A stretch of 53,316 nucleotides of DNA from Rhodocyclaceae bacterium (lineage in GTDB: Bacteria; Pseudomonadota; Gammaproteobacteria; Burkholderiales; Rhodocyclaceae): positions 1-53,316 of the forward strand of contig JAQTNA010000032.1 in the NCBI GenBank assembly GCA_028714035.1, given 5' to 3'. The notes beneath the pieces were generated by a model. That model was given only the letters and a program-made list of their open reading frames with translations. It ran no database searches and had not been told where the DNA came from. A program made the position numbers and the translations under genes. Below are positions 1 to 8,349 of this stretch, one piece after another (within the stretch, counting starts at the first letter, position 1; every line of letters begins with the position of its first letter).

Positions 1-201
1 AAGTCAGGATATGACCACAAATCAGCCTCTGTGAACAGCCCCTTCGTAACTCATTGAATGTTAACGACGATTCCAAAATGGATATTCAGTACGCGTTTCG
101 GAGATTTGATTGTCAACAGACCCTAGGCACCTCGCCGGGCAGGCTCCGCTTAGCCCGGTGTGCATCGGTTACAATTCACGCTTTCTTGACACCGCTTCCC
201 C
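1..201. other. 5' leader region without a supported gene
   Basis: No open frame here looks like a protein. The only promoter-like string is TACAAT at 170-175, 27 bases before the dedA-type start, and it has no convincing -35 partner. The upstream gene is outside the window. Confidence 0.4.
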
Positions 202-846
202 ATGGAATTCCTCTCCACCCTTGTCGACGTGGTATTGCACCTGGACGTGCACCTGGCGGCTCTCCTGGCTCAGTACGGCACCCTGGTTTACGGCATTCTC
301 TTCCTGATCGTCTTCTGCGAGACCGGGCTGGTGGTGGCGCCCTTCCTGCCAGGCGATTCCCTGCTGTTCGTGGCGGGCACGCTGGCGGCGGGCAGCGGCC
401 TGGATATCGTTACCCTATGTGGCGTGTTGCTGGCGGCGGGCGTGCTGGGGGACAACACCAACTACTGGATCGGACGGGTCGTGGGCCCCAGGGTGTTCCG
501 CTGGGAAGGCTCCCGCCTGTTCAACAGGGCGGCCCTGGAAAAGACCCATGCCTTCTACGAGAAGCATGGGGCGAAGATGATCATCATCGCCCGCTTCCTG
601 CCCATCCTGCGTACCTTCGCCCCCTTCGTGGCGGGGGTGGCGCGCATGACCTACGTCCGCTTCTTCCTGTTCGATTTCCTGGGCGGTTGCGTCTGGGTGT
701 TTTCCCTGTGCCTGGCGGGTTACTGGTTCGGGAATCTGCCGTTCATCAAGAACAACCTGTCCCTGGTGATCCTGGCCGTCATCGGCATTTCCCTCATTCC
801 CGCCGGCCTGGGTTACCTGCATCACCGCAACGCCCAGGCGTCCTAG
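202..846 (+). CDS. DedA family integral membrane protein
   Basis: 214-residue polytopic inner-membrane protein of the DedA/SNARE-associated (VTT) family; characterised members support envelope homeostasis, proton-motive force and undecaprenyl-phosphate or lipid flipping. Seen: the N-terminal signature FCETGLVVAPFLPGDSLLF (about 38-56) with the family acidic residue and Pro-Gly-Asp, the GDNTNYWIGR segment, and the RFLPILRTFAPFVAG motif with the two conserved arginines. Hydrophobic helices fill most of the rest and the C-terminus is short and polar. The ATG at 202 gives the usual family length. The much longer frame starting at 54 is a shadow. The gene stands alone with no close partner. The family assignment is strong; the substrate is unknown. 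Confidence 0.9.
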   Translation: MEFLSTLVDVVLHLDVHLAALLAQYGTLVYGILFLIVFCETGLVVAPFLPGDSLLFVAGTLAAGSGLDIVTLCGVLLAAGVLGDNTNYWIGRVVGPRVFRWEGSRLFNRAALEKTHAFYEKHGAKMIIIARFLPILRTFAPFVAGVARMTYVRFFLFDFLGGCVWVFSLCLAGYWFGNLPFIKNNLSLVILAVIGISLIPAGLGYLHHRNAQAS

Positions 847-954
847 GTACATGGCGCTGAATCTGCGGCATCATGGAGCAGCCTCCCCAGCCTTGGAAAT
901 CCGGGGTGGCAGGATGCCGGTGAGCGTAGCGAACCCCATCATGCCCAGGTGCGA

Positions 955-988
955 GCGGTGATGCGGTTCGTTCCTCACCGCACCCTAC
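955..988 (-). repeat. REP-like palindrome (GTAG head on minus strand)
   Basis: Stem GCGGTGA (955-961) pairs with TCACCGC (975-981), followed by ACCCTAC, so the minus strand begins with GTAGGGT. A close relative without the intact head is at 52421-52454. It overlaps the upstream start codons proposed for the next gene. Confidence 0.6.
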
Positions 989-1737
989 AGATCGTGGGCG
1001 GCTTGCTCCATGATGCCCGGAATCTGCACCGGCTGTCGTGTCTGGCCGCATGCCTCTTTCTCGCGGCCTGCGCGGGCGGGGGAGGGCAAAAGGTCGCCGG
1101 CAGGCAGATGCCCGAGACGGCGCCCTTTTCCCCGGAGCAACTGGCCAAGACCGACATAGACCGGGTAGCCGATGCCCACCGGAAGGAAGCGTTTGCCAGC
1201 CTGCGTCTGCTCACCGAGAAGCTGTACCGGCGCAATCCCCGGGAGTGGAAACAGGCGGGCCGGCCCAGCCTGGATGACGCCCTGGCCCGCATCTTTGACG
1301 ATCCCCGGGATTGGCGCTTCCCGGAACTGGAGGACAAGCGTGGCGCCGATGCCCTGCACCTGGCCTTCCTGGAAGACTTCCGCGGCGATCGTGTGTTGGC
1401 CCTTTCCGTGGGCCTGGGCAGCATGCTGGACACCGCATTCAACGGCAAGGCGGCATTTTTCATCCTGGACGATCTGGATGCGCAGAAGCTCTACAACTGT
1501 GCGCGCAACGTGGAGATTGCCGCCTGGAAGCTGAACCACGATCGGGATGCCCTGGGCGCGCCCATCTTGTTGGCGAACGAGGGTGGGGCGGGGGGCAACC
1601 TGAGCTTCGAGCGGGAGTTCGGCAAACTCATCGGCAACCTGGATCTCCTTTCGGGCATCGTCGCCGACAAGAGCAATCGCAGCGTGGTGCGCATCGTGCA
1701 GGGCCTGGCCACGGCCGTATTCCTGCCCCTGCGCTGA
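961..1737 (+). CDS. Hypothetical lipoprotein
   Basis: Not recognised as a known family. The N-terminus carries a hydrophobic stretch ending in the lipobox LAAC followed by AGGGG, so the mature protein should be lipid-anchored at the new N-terminal cysteine and face the periplasm or outer membrane. The rest (about 225 residues) is soluble and mixed alpha/beta in composition, with a glycine-rich GGAGGNLSFEREF segment and a hydrophobic end. The start is uncertain: GTG at 949 and ATG at 961 fall in or beside a REP-like palindrome and give an unusually long signal n-region. GTG at 994 or TTG at 1003 would give a normal lipoprotein signal peptide. No function can be assigned. Confidence 0.7.
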   Translation: MRFVPHRTLQIVGGLLHDARNLHRLSCLAACLFLAACAGGGGQKVAGRQMPETAPFSPEQLAKTDIDRVADAHRKEAFASLRLLTEKLYRRNPREWKQAGRPSLDDALARIFDDPRDWRFPELEDKRGADALHLAFLEDFRGDRVLALSVGLGSMLDTAFNGKAAFFILDDLDAQKLYNCARNVEIAAWKLNHDRDALGAPILLANEGGAGGNLSFEREFGKLIGNLDLLSGIVADKSNRSVVRIVQGLATAVFLPLR

Positions 1738-1757
1738 GCCCATGAAGATGCAAGTCC

Positions 1758-1886
1758 AAGCGCAGAGACGCCGAGGCGCAGAGAAAGCCATGAGAACAGC
1801 GGGTCAGGTTGCGCAGCAAGCTGACACGGCTGGCTACGGATACGGTTTTTTCGGTTTTCCTCTGCGCCTCCACGTCTCTGCGGTTC
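1758..1886. repeat. MITE-like inverted-repeat element, copy A
   Basis: Left end GCGCAGAGACGCCGAGGC (from 1760) and right end GCCTCCACGTCTCTGCGG (to about 1884) are near inverted complements enclosing roughly 80 bases. The same ends recur at 12690-12846 and 52985-53140. The interior of this copy differs from the other two. It occupies the gap before purN. Confidence 0.65.
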
Positions 1887-1935
1887 AGAATGATGGTCAA
1901 TCGAATTTAGCTACCCCTGTCTGGGCACCCTTGCC

Positions 1936-2583
1936 ATGAAATCCATCGTTATTCTCATCTCCGGCCGCGGCAGCAACATGGAGGTGCTGCTGGACGCCGT
2001 TCTGCCGGGACGCATCGCGGCGGTCATCAGCAACCGTCCGGGGAGCCCGGGGCTGGCCCTGGCGGCGAGCCGGGGGGTGGCGACCTCGGTCGTGGACCAC
2101 AAGGCTTACCCGGATCGGGCGGCCTTCGATGCCGCCCTGGCCGAGGAAATCGAGCGCCACGGCCCCGATCTGGTGGTCCTGGCCGGCTTCATGCGCGTGC
2201 TCGGGGATGATTTCGTGCGCCGCTTCGAGGGGCGCATGATGAATATTCATCCGTCCCTGCTGCCCGCCTTCCCCGGCCTGGATACCCACGGCCGGGCGCT
2301 CTCGGCCGGCGTGAAGCTGCATGGCTGCACCGTCCATTTCGTCACGCCCACCCTGGACAACGGCCCCATCATCATCCAGGCCGGCGTCCCGGTGTTCCCT
2401 TCCGACGACACGCCGCGGCTGGCGGCGCGGGTGCTGGAGCAGGAACACCGCATCTATCCCCAGGCCGTGCGCTGGTTCCTGGAGGGGCGCCTTTCCCTCA
2501 CGGCGGCCGGCACGGTGCGCCTGGAAGGCGACCGGGAGGAAGGGGCGTCCCTGTGCGTGCCTGCCCTCGACCCCGCCCCATGA
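1936..2583 (+). CDS. purN: Phosphoribosylglycinamide formyltransferase
   Basis: Transfers a formyl group from 10-formyl-tetrahydrofolate to GAR in the third step of de novo purine synthesis; cytosolic. Seen: the N-terminal SGRGSNMEVLL loop (9-19) that binds the substrate phosphate, the NIHPSLLP motif with catalytic Asn103 and His105, His134, and the LDNGPII segment with catalytic Asp141. At 215 residues it matches the family. The ATG at 1936 starts directly on the beta-strand MKSIVILISG. The DUF3108 gene follows at short spacing, an order common in betaproteobacteria. The gene lies downstream of MITE copy A, which may separate it from the lipoprotein gene. Confidence 0.97.
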   Translation: MKSIVILISGRGSNMEVLLDAVLPGRIAAVISNRPGSPGLALAASRGVATSVVDHKAYPDRAAFDAALAEEIERHGPDLVVLAGFMRVLGDDFVRRFEGRMMNIHPSLLPAFPGLDTHGRALSAGVKLHGCTVHFVTPTLDNGPIIIQAGVPVFPSDDTPRLAARVLEQEHRIYPQAVRWFLEGRLSLTAAGTVRLEGDREEGASLCVPALDPAP

Positions 2584-2635
2584 GGAATACCCAAACGGGT
2601 ATGCTTTTGGATGAGCCTCACGGGGCGTGAAAGGT

Positions 2636-3703
2636 ATGCCTGAACGCCGTTTTCTCCTGGCCCTGGGGGCTTCCCTGCTCCTGCACCTGGCCTTCCTGGG
2701 GCAGCCACTCTGGCGTCTGCCCATGCAGGGCGAGGCGGCCACCAGTCCGCGGCTGGATGCGCGGCTCCTGGCCGTGCCCCGGCCCGAGGCGAAGGCCCCC
2801 AGGCCCAGGAAGCCACGGCCGCAGAAGGCGGCTCCGCGGCCGGCGTCCGCGCCGGCCCAGCCGACTGAGACCCCGCCGCTCCCGGCCCAGGCATTGGAGC
2901 CGCGTCCCGGGCCGGCCGTGGCCCGGGACGCGCCGGCGCCCCCGAGTCCCCCCGATGTGCCGGCCGAGGCGGAAGCCGAGCCGGTTCCCGCCGCTCCGGG
3001 CTTGCCCATTTCGGACATCCTGGCCTCGGCCGACGAGGGGCGCCTGGTGTTCAACGTCATCTTCGGCCGGCAGGGGCTGATCGTGGGTCGGGCCACCCAG
3101 ACCTGGAAGCGGGAGGGCGGACGCTATACCCTGGCCAGCGTCACCGAGACCGTGGGCCTGGCCGCATTGTTCAAGAACGTGCGCGTGACCCAGGTGAGTT
3201 CCGGACGAATTTCCGGGAAAGGTCTGGTGCCCGAGGCGTTCCGGGTGGTCCAGGACGATGGAGCCATCGGTTCGGCCCGCTTCGACTGGAAGAAGATGCG
3301 CATCTTCCTCGATAGCGCCGGCGAGAAACGGGACGTGCCGCTGGACGCGGGCGCCCAGGATCTCTTGAGCTTCATCTATCAGCTGGTGATCATGCGCCCC
3401 GAGGGCAACCGCGCCCTGCACGTGGCCACCGGCAAGGGCTACAACACCTACGTCCTGGAATACAAGGGCGAAGAAAAGCTGCCCATCGCCGGCAGTCAGG
3501 TCGCGTCCCGCCACTACATCACCGTCGGCCCGCCCGGGGAACAGACCACCGAAGTCTGGCTGGCTTCCGACCTGGCTTTCCTGCCGGTGCGAGTCCGCTT
3601 CACAGACCGGAAGGGCCAAACTTTCGACATGATCGCCATGAACCTGGATTTTGGCCCGATACAGAGGCAGAATGCGCCACGGAGCCCAATGGATACACCA
3701 TGA
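2636..3703 (+). CDS. DUF3108 domain protein with TonB-like proline-rich linker
   Basis: About 355 residues. A short cytoplasmic start is followed by one hydrophobic anchor (FLLALGASLLLHLAFLG). A proline/alanine/arginine-rich stretch of roughly 90 residues follows, resembling the periplasm-spanning part of TonB, and then a C-terminal globular domain matching my memory of DUF3108 (VTETVGLAALFKNV; DLLSFIYQL; EVWLASDLAFLPVRVRFTDRKGQTFD). Probably inner-membrane anchored with a periplasmic beta-rich domain; biochemical role unknown. ATG 2636 and GTG 2627 are both possible starts, neither with an ideal ribosome site. The final codons overlap the next gene by four bases (ATGA), indicating translational coupling. 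Confidence 0.85.
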   Translation: MPERRFLLALGASLLLHLAFLGQPLWRLPMQGEAATSPRLDARLLAVPRPEAKAPRPRKPRPQKAAPRPASAPAQPTETPPLPAQALEPRPGPAVARDAPAPPSPPDVPAEAEAEPVPAAPGLPISDILASADEGRLVFNVIFGRQGLIVGRATQTWKREGGRYTLASVTETVGLAALFKNVRVTQVSSGRISGKGLVPEAFRVVQDDGAIGSARFDWKKMRIFLDSAGEKRDVPLDAGAQDLLSFIYQLVIMRPEGNRALHVATGKGYNTYVLEYKGEEKLPIAGSQVASRHYITVGPPGEQTTEVWLASDLAFLPVRVRFTDRKGQTFDMIAMNLDFGPIQRQNAPRSPMDTP

Positions 3704-4953
3704 GAATCACTGACAAACTGTTGCAAACCACGACTCGGGCGCTGGCCGAGGTACTCGCCTTCCATCATCCGGCGGATACGGTGCTGTCCCATTTCTTTCG
3801 CCAGGAGCGCAGCCTGGGCAGCCACGACCGGGCCTTCGTCGCGGAATCGGTCTATGCCGTGCTGCGCCGCAAGCGCAGCGTGGAACGCCTGGCCGGTGTC
3901 TCGCCGCGCCGCCTGTTGCTGGCCACCCTGGCCAAGGTCCAGGGCCTGTCGCTCAGGCAACTGGAAGGGGCCGTGACGCCCGCGGAGGCCCAGTGGCTGG
4001 CCGGCCTGCACGGCGAGGCGATGGGCCCGCCGCCCACCCTGGCCGAGCGGACCGACCTGCCCGACTGGCTGGTGGAGCGCCTCCTGCCGGTGGCCGGGGA
4101 GGCGGGCCTGCTGGAACTGGCTTCCAGCCTGAATCTGCCCGCGCCCCTGGACCTGCGGGTGAATCCCCTGAAGTCCGGGCGGGAGGCCGTGCTGGCACGC
4201 CTGAACGACGAGGGTCTGGGTGCCATGGCCGGCCCCTGGTCGCCCCTGGCGGTAAGGCTCTCCGGCAAGCCCGCGCTGCAAAAGCACCCTTTATTTCTGG
4301 ACGGCACGATCGAGGTGCAGGACGAGGGCAGCCAGTTGCTGGGCTTTCTGGTCAGTCCGCGACGTGGCGAGTTGGTGGTGGATTTCTGTGCCGGCGCCGG
4401 TGGCAAGACCCTGCTCCTGGGGGGGCTCATGCGCTCCACCGGCCGGCTCTACGCCTACGATGTGTCGGAAAAGCGCCTGGCGAAACTGAAGCCCAGGGCG
4501 GCAAGGGCGGGTCTTTCCAACGTGCACCCGGTATGCCTGGGCAGCGAGAACGACGCCCGGCTGAAGCGCATGGTGGGCAAGGCCGATCGGGTGCTGGTGG
4601 ACGCGCCCTGTAGCGGCCTGGGCACGCTGCGACGCAACCCGGACCTGAAATGGCGCCAGACCCCGGAGGGGCTCGTGGAACTGAGGTCCAAGCAGGCCGC
4701 GATCCTGGCCTCCGCCTCTCGCCTGGTGAAGCCTGGCGGACGCCTGGTCTATGCCACGTGCAGCCTGTTGCCGGAAGAAAACGCCGAAGTGGTGGACGCC
4801 TTCCTGGCGACCCACCCGGAGTTCCACCGTCTTTCCGCCAAAGAGGTACTGGCGGGCCAGGGCATAGCGGTGGATATCGGCGAGGATTTACAACTCCTGC
4901 CGCAAACCCACGGCACCGACGGTTTCTATGCGGCCGTGCTGGAGAGGGCCTGA
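3700..4953 (+). CDS. RsmB/NOP-family RNA (cytosine-5) methyltransferase
   Basis: SAM-dependent m5C methyltransferase of 417 residues acting on rRNA or tRNA. Seen: an N-terminal NusB-like region (1-130), the SAM-binding motif VVDFCAGAGGKTLLL (about 226-240), the DVSEKRLAKLK acidic loop, DAPCSGLGTLRRNPD with Cys304 (release cysteine) and YATCSLLPEEN with Cys354 (catalytic cysteine). Both cysteines needed for m5C chemistry are present. It looks like RsmB (16S C967), but in many betaproteobacteria the canonical copy sits beside fmt, so the exact target is left open. It is translationally coupled to the DUF3108 gene. Confidence 0.9.
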   Translation: MRITDKLLQTTTRALAEVLAFHHPADTVLSHFFRQERSLGSHDRAFVAESVYAVLRRKRSVERLAGVSPRRLLLATLAKVQGLSLRQLEGAVTPAEAQWLAGLHGEAMGPPPTLAERTDLPDWLVERLLPVAGEAGLLELASSLNLPAPLDLRVNPLKSGREAVLARLNDEGLGAMAGPWSPLAVRLSGKPALQKHPLFLDGTIEVQDEGSQLLGFLVSPRRGELVVDFCAGAGGKTLLLGGLMRSTGRLYAYDVSEKRLAKLKPRAARAGLSNVHPVCLGSENDARLKRMVGKADRVLVDAPCSGLGTLRRNPDLKWRQTPEGLVELRSKQAAILASASRLVKPGGRLVYATCSLLPEENAEVVDAFLATHPEFHRLSAKEVLAGQGIAVDIGEDLQLLPQTHGTDGFYAAVLERA

Positions 4954-5041
4954 CGGCGGTTCTCGGGCTTAACTTGATCTGGCCCATTCGGGATTCCCCC
5001 TGATTTGGGTAGTCTGTCCCTTTTCTCTTTCAAGGTGACTC

Positions 5042-5650
5042 ATGCGCTACCCTGACTTCTTCGACGCCGTTCCCGCCATCGTGCTGCGCGACCCCCTGGC
5101 CGAGTTTCTCGGGGCGGCGGAAGGCGGGCTGCTGGAATACCGTTACCTGGACGCGGTGCGCCTGGCCGGCCATTCCTGCCCGACCGTCGCCTCGGCCTAC
5201 ACCCTGACGCGAAGGGCGCTGCTGGCGCTTTATCCGGGCGAGACGCCGGAGCGCGGGGCGGTGCGCGTCTCGTTCCGGGACGCGGCGGTCTCGGGCGTCA
5301 CCGGCGTCATGGCCGCGGTAGCCACGCTCCTGACCGGGGCGACGCTGGATACGGGCTTCAAGGGGCTCGCCGGCCGTTTTGATCGCCGGCAACTCCTGGC
5401 CTTCGGTCAGGGGATGGCGGCGGAGATGCGCCTGTCCCGCCTCGACACCGGGGCGGTGGTGGAGGCCTCGGCGGATTTGCGCCGGGTGCCCGCCGCACCG
5501 GAGATGGGGGCGCTCATGCAGAAGTGTCTGGCGGGAGAGGCCTCGCCCATGGAGAGCGCGGAGTTCCGCCGCCTGTGGCAGGAAAGGGTCAGGGCGGTGC
5601 TGCTGGATCACGGCGAGGACGACGAGGTGTTCAGGCTGAGATGGGTGTAA
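5042..5650 (+). CDS. FmdE-like protein
   Basis: 202-residue soluble protein resembling the FmdE family (named after subunit E of formylmethanofuran dehydrogenase, but widespread in non-methanogens). The diagnostic feature is GHSCPTVASAYTL at 43-55, equivalent to the family HGHxCPG segment carrying metal-ligand His and Cys. No C-terminal zinc-ribbon cysteines are present, so this is the short form. A good ribosome site (AAGGTGA) lies before ATG 5042. The secreted nuclease gene starts four bases after its stop and the MscS gene follows, suggesting one transcript. The family call is moderate and the function unknown. Confidence 0.65.
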   Translation: MRYPDFFDAVPAIVLRDPLAEFLGAAEGGLLEYRYLDAVRLAGHSCPTVASAYTLTRRALLALYPGETPERGAVRVSFRDAAVSGVTGVMAAVATLLTGATLDTGFKGLAGRFDRRQLLAFGQGMAAEMRLSRLDTGAVVEASADLRRVPAAPEMGALMQKCLAGEASPMESAEFRRLWQERVRAVLLDHGEDDEVFRLRWV

Positions 5651-5654
5651 GGGG

Positions 5655-6353
5655 ATGAAGTTCTTCGGAGTGCCCGGGGCATGGCGCCGGGGGGTGCTGA
5701 TGCTCGCGCTGGCGGCCCTGACATCGCCGGCGTTCGCCTTCGAGGCGCCTCAGTCCGGTTCCGGGATGCCGGCTCACGGTGCCACGGGCACGATCGAGGC
5801 GGCCTTTTCGCCCTGGGATGACGGCGAGGCGCTCATCCTGCGCACTCTGGTACAGGCGCGCCACGATATCTATGTGCAGGCTTTCATGTTTACCAGCCGC
5901 GGTGTGGCCTCCGCCCTGATCGAGGCGAAAGAGCGGGGCATTCAGGTGCAGGTGCTGGCGGATGCCCAGAACGTGGCGGGGGTGCCCTCCAGCCAGATTC
6001 CCCGTCTGGCCGCCGCGGGTATTCCGGTGGCGCTGGAAACGCGCTACGCTTCGGCGCACAACAAGATCATCCTGGTGGACCCGGAGCATGCCAGCTGCGC
6101 CGTCGTCACCGGGTCTTACAACTTCACCCAGTCGGCGCGGCTCCGGAACGCGGAGAATCTGCTGGTCCTGAAGGGTGATCCGGTCCTGGCGCGCGCTTAT
6201 CTGGGCAACTGGCGCAGGCATAGGACGGACGCCGTGCCCTATGCCAAGGCGGAACTGAAGGCTCAGCCGCCGAGGACGCGGGGCGGCGAACGCCTGCCCT
6301 TCCCCTGGGAGTCCGGTGTGCGTTCCGGGCGCGACGCCCTGGAAATGGAATGA
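5655..6353 (+). CDS. Secreted phospholipase D-superfamily nuclease (single HKD)
   Basis: 232 residues with an N-terminal signal peptide (about 1-28, ending SPAFAFE), so exported. It holds a single HxK(x)4D(x)6GSxN motif: His135, Lys137, Asp142, then GSYN at 153-156. One HKD motif is typical of the Nuc-like endonucleases that act as homodimers, rather than two-motif phospholipases. The C-terminus is polar and arginine-rich. It follows the FmdE-like gene by four bases and precedes mscS by four, a tight three-gene arrangement. A nuclease role is inferred from family knowledge; phosphatidyl substrates are not excluded. Confidence 0.85.
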   Translation: MKFFGVPGAWRRGVLMLALAALTSPAFAFEAPQSGSGMPAHGATGTIEAAFSPWDDGEALILRTLVQARHDIYVQAFMFTSRGVASALIEAKERGIQVQVLADAQNVAGVPSSQIPRLAAAGIPVALETRYASAHNKIILVDPEHASCAVVTGSYNFTQSARLRNAENLLVLKGDPVLARAYLGNWRRHRTDAVPYAKAELKAQPPRTRGGERLPFPWESGVRSGRDALEME

Positions 6354-6357
6354 GTTC

Positions 6358-7629
6358 ATGACCGCTTTCGAAGACTGGCTGTTGGCCGCGTTGAAGATGC
6401 TGGGGCTGCCCCAGGTGCAGATGGAGTTCCTGCTGCTGGGCGTCTGCCTGCTCCTGGCCGCCGGCCTGGTCCGGCTCCTGGTGCCGGCGCAGCGCACGGC
6501 TGCGGCTTCCAGCAAGGCCATGCAACTGGGCCTGGGCGGACTGCGCCGCCTGGCCTTTCCCGTGATCGCCCTGATCCTGCTGCTGGTGGCGCGCTTCTTC
6601 ATGCGCCGCCTCGTGGGGGGGCACTCCGTGATTCTGCCCGGAGCCATGACCCTTCTCCTGGCCATGCTGGTGCTGCGCATGCTGGTGTTCGCCCTCCAAC
6701 ACACTTTCTCCGGGGGGCGCTGGCTGGTGGCTTCCATGCGGGTGGTGGCGATCCTGGTCTGGCTCACCGTGGCCCTGCATCTCCTGGGCGTGCTGCCGGA
6801 TGTCATCGCCCTGCTGGACGACATATCCATCACCGTGGGCAAGCAGAGGCTGTCGCTCTGGCTCCTGCTTCAGGGCACGGTCAGCGTCGCCTTCACCGTT
6901 CTGGTGGCCTTGTGGATCGGCGGGCTGGTGGAGGATCGCCTGCGGGGGGCGGAGAGCCTGGATTCCAATCTGCGGGTGGTGTTTACCCGGCTGTCCAAGG
7001 CCCTGCTGCTGGTGGTGGCGGTGCTGGTGGCCCTGCCCATGGTGGGCATAGACCTGACCACGCTTTCCGTCTTCAGCGGTGCCCTGGGGGTGGGACTGGG
7101 CTTTGGCCTGCAAAAGATAGCCAGCAATTACGTGAGCGGCTTCATCATCCTGCTGGACCATTCCATAAAGCTGGGCAGCGTGATTTCCGTCGAGTCCAAC
7201 CGGGGCGAGGTGACGCGCATCACGACCCGCTACACGGTGCTGCGGGACCTGAACGGCGTGGAAGCCATCGTGCCCAACGAGGTGCTGGTGGGTTCGGTGG
7301 TGAAGAACGAGTCCTACACCGACACGAGGGTGCGCCATGCGCTGCCGGTGCAGGTGGCCTATGGCACGGACCTGGAACAGGCGCTGGCGATACTGGAGCG
7401 GGCCGCCCTGGGGGTGCCCCGGGTGCTGGCCGATCCGCCGCCCCAGGCTTTCGTGGTCGCCTTCGCCGACAGCGGCATCAATCTCCAGCTGGGCATCTGG
7501 ATCGCTGATCCGCAAAACGGCATCCTGAGCGTGCAATCGGATGTCAATCTGGCCATCTGGCGCGCGTTCCGGGAGGCGGACATCTCCATACCCTTCCCGC
7601 AACGGGAAGTACGGATGATAGGGGGGTAG
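6358..7629 (+). CDS. MscS-family mechanosensitive ion channel
   Basis: 423-residue membrane protein. Several N-terminal hydrophobic helices precede the conserved pore-lining helix (SGALGVGLGFGLQKIASNYVSG, about residues 239-260), with the Gly/Ala packing and Q-K-I-A-x-N typical of MscS. The beta domain follows (GEVTRITTRYTVLRDLNGVEAIVPNEVL) and then a short alpha/beta C-terminus. It should open under membrane tension and protect against hypo-osmotic shock. The upstream in-frame start at 6316 lies inside the PLD gene; ATG 6358 fits better. Its stop codon TAG (7627-7629) is formed by the head of a REP element. Confidence 0.92.
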   Translation: MTAFEDWLLAALKMLGLPQVQMEFLLLGVCLLLAAGLVRLLVPAQRTAAASSKAMQLGLGGLRRLAFPVIALILLLVARFFMRRLVGGHSVILPGAMTLLLAMLVLRMLVFALQHTFSGGRWLVASMRVVAILVWLTVALHLLGVLPDVIALLDDISITVGKQRLSLWLLLQGTVSVAFTVLVALWIGGLVEDRLRGAESLDSNLRVVFTRLSKALLLVVAVLVALPMVGIDLTTLSVFSGALGVGLGFGLQKIASNYVSGFIILLDHSIKLGSVISVESNRGEVTRITTRYTVLRDLNGVEAIVPNEVLVGSVVKNESYTDTRVRHALPVQVAYGTDLEQALAILERAALGVPRVLADPPPQAFVVAFADSGINLQLGIWIADPQNGILSVQSDVNLAIWRAFREADISIPFPQREVRMIGG

Positions 7630-7685
7630 GTCGGGCTTCAGCCCGACATGGGTGCTGTGCGTGTCCTTGTCGGGACAAATCCCGA
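7626..7685 (+). repeat. REP element pair
   Basis: GTAGGTCGGGCTTCAGCC (7626-7643) continues to CCGACA, forming a TCGGGCT/AGCCCGA stem. A second palindrome TCGGGACAAATCCCGA lies at 7670-7685. The GTAG head supplies the mscS stop codon. Confidence 0.8.
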
Positions 7686-7714
7686 GTTGCGGCCTGAACC
7701 CTGGCAATAGACAA

Positions 7715-7740
7715 CAAAAAACCCCGCCAGGCGGGGTCTT
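7715..7740 (-). terminator. Rho-independent terminator of rpmB-rpmG
   Basis: ACCCCGCC (7721-7728) pairs with GGCGGGGT (7730-7737). On the minus strand the hairpin is followed by a run of six T, the expected arrangement after rpmG. Confidence 0.85.
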
Positions 7741-7765
7741 TGTCTGTACGGCCGGAAACCGAAGC

Positions 7766-7933
7766 TTATTTCAGCTTCACTTCCTTGTAGGCCACGTGCT
7801 TCCGGGCCTTGGGGTCGTACTTCATGAATTCCAGCTTGGCAGGCGTCGTGCGCTTGTTCTTGCTGGTGGTGTAGAAATGGCCGGTGCCGGCCGTGGATTC
7901 GAGCTTGATTTTTTCGCGACCGCCTTTGGCCAT
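7766..7933 (-). CDS. rpmG: 50S ribosomal protein L33
   Basis: 55-residue basic protein of the large ribosomal subunit, translated here as [14 protein letters not shown] through [11 protein letters not shown]. The conserved core [23 protein letters not shown] is present. It lacks the CxxC pairs of zinc-ribbon L33, so it is the zinc-independent form. It is transcribed with rpmB 23 bases upstream, the standard bacterial order, and ends at a strong hairpin terminator. Confidence 0.97.
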   Translation of the reverse strand: MAKGGREKIKLESTAGTGHFYTTSKNKRTTPAKLEFMKYDPKARKHVAYKEVKLK

Positions 7934-7956
7934 GATTATTCTCCGTGGTTCTCGGC

Positions 7957-8193
7957 TTAGACGCGTTCGCCGCGGGCGCGCATTTCGGCCAGCACGACAT
8001 CTATGCCGTTCTTGTCTATGGTACGCAGACCGGCATTGGATACGCGCAAGCGCACCCAGCGGTTCTCACTCTCAACCCAGAAACGGCGGTTCTGAAGGTT
8101 AGGCAGGAAGCGGCGCTTGGTCCTGTTGTTGGCATGGGACACATTGTTCCCAACCATGGGCGCCTTTCCGGTTACTTGGCAAACGCGTGACAT
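7957..8193 (-). CDS. rpmB: 50S ribosomal protein L28
   Basis: 78-residue large-subunit protein. The start [29 protein letters not shown] is the family hallmark, followed by [20 protein letters not shown]. The ATG at 8191-8193 fits the usual N-terminus; a longer frame to 8256 runs through the promoter and is rejected. It forms an operon with rpmG. Confidence 0.97.
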   Translation of the reverse strand: MSRVCQVTGKAPMVGNNVSHANNRTKRRFLPNLQNRRFWVESENRWVRLRVSNAGLRTIDKNGIDVVLAEMRARGERV

Positions 8194-8226
8194 TTCGTTG
8201 CTCCAGGGTATTTCGCAAAGCGTGAG

Positions 8227-8256
8227 ATTATAGCCTAGTCTGGCAAAAAGGCTCAA
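8227..8256 (-). promoter_or_regulatory. Sigma-70 promoter of rpmB-rpmG
   Basis: On the minus strand: TTGAGC (8251-8256), an 18-base spacer, then a perfect TATAAT (8227-8232). The start site should lie near 8220, giving a leader of roughly 27 bases before rpmB. Confidence 0.8.
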
Positions 8257-8284
8257 GAATAATTTGTTTGCTGGTTGAGAGCGT

Positions 8285-8349
8285 GTAGGTCGGGCTTTAG
8301 CCCGACAGGAATCGGCGTGTAGCCGAGGTCGGGATAAATCCCGACCTAC
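8285..8349. repeat. Inverted REP pair (BIME-like)
   Basis: Left unit begins GTAGGTCGGGCTTTAGCC; right unit ends TCGGGATAAATCCCGACC then CTAC, so two GTAG-headed REPs face outward around a 12-15 base spacer. The right-hand CTAC supplies the TAG stop codon of radC on the minus strand. Confidence 0.85.

Noticed and set aside
1897-3096. 399-residue minus-strand frame over purN and the DUF3108 gene
   Set aside because: Composition is the low-complexity Arg/Gly/Ala/Pro pattern of an antisense shadow in GC-rich DNA, while both plus-strand genes have recognisable families.
4974-4995. FNR-type half site TTGATCTGG before the FmdE-like gene
   Set aside because: Only one half of the palindrome is present; the second half shows no match to ATCAA.
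6124-7707. 527-residue minus-strand frame opposite mscS
   Set aside because: His/Gln-rich shadow of a membrane-protein gene with no family features.
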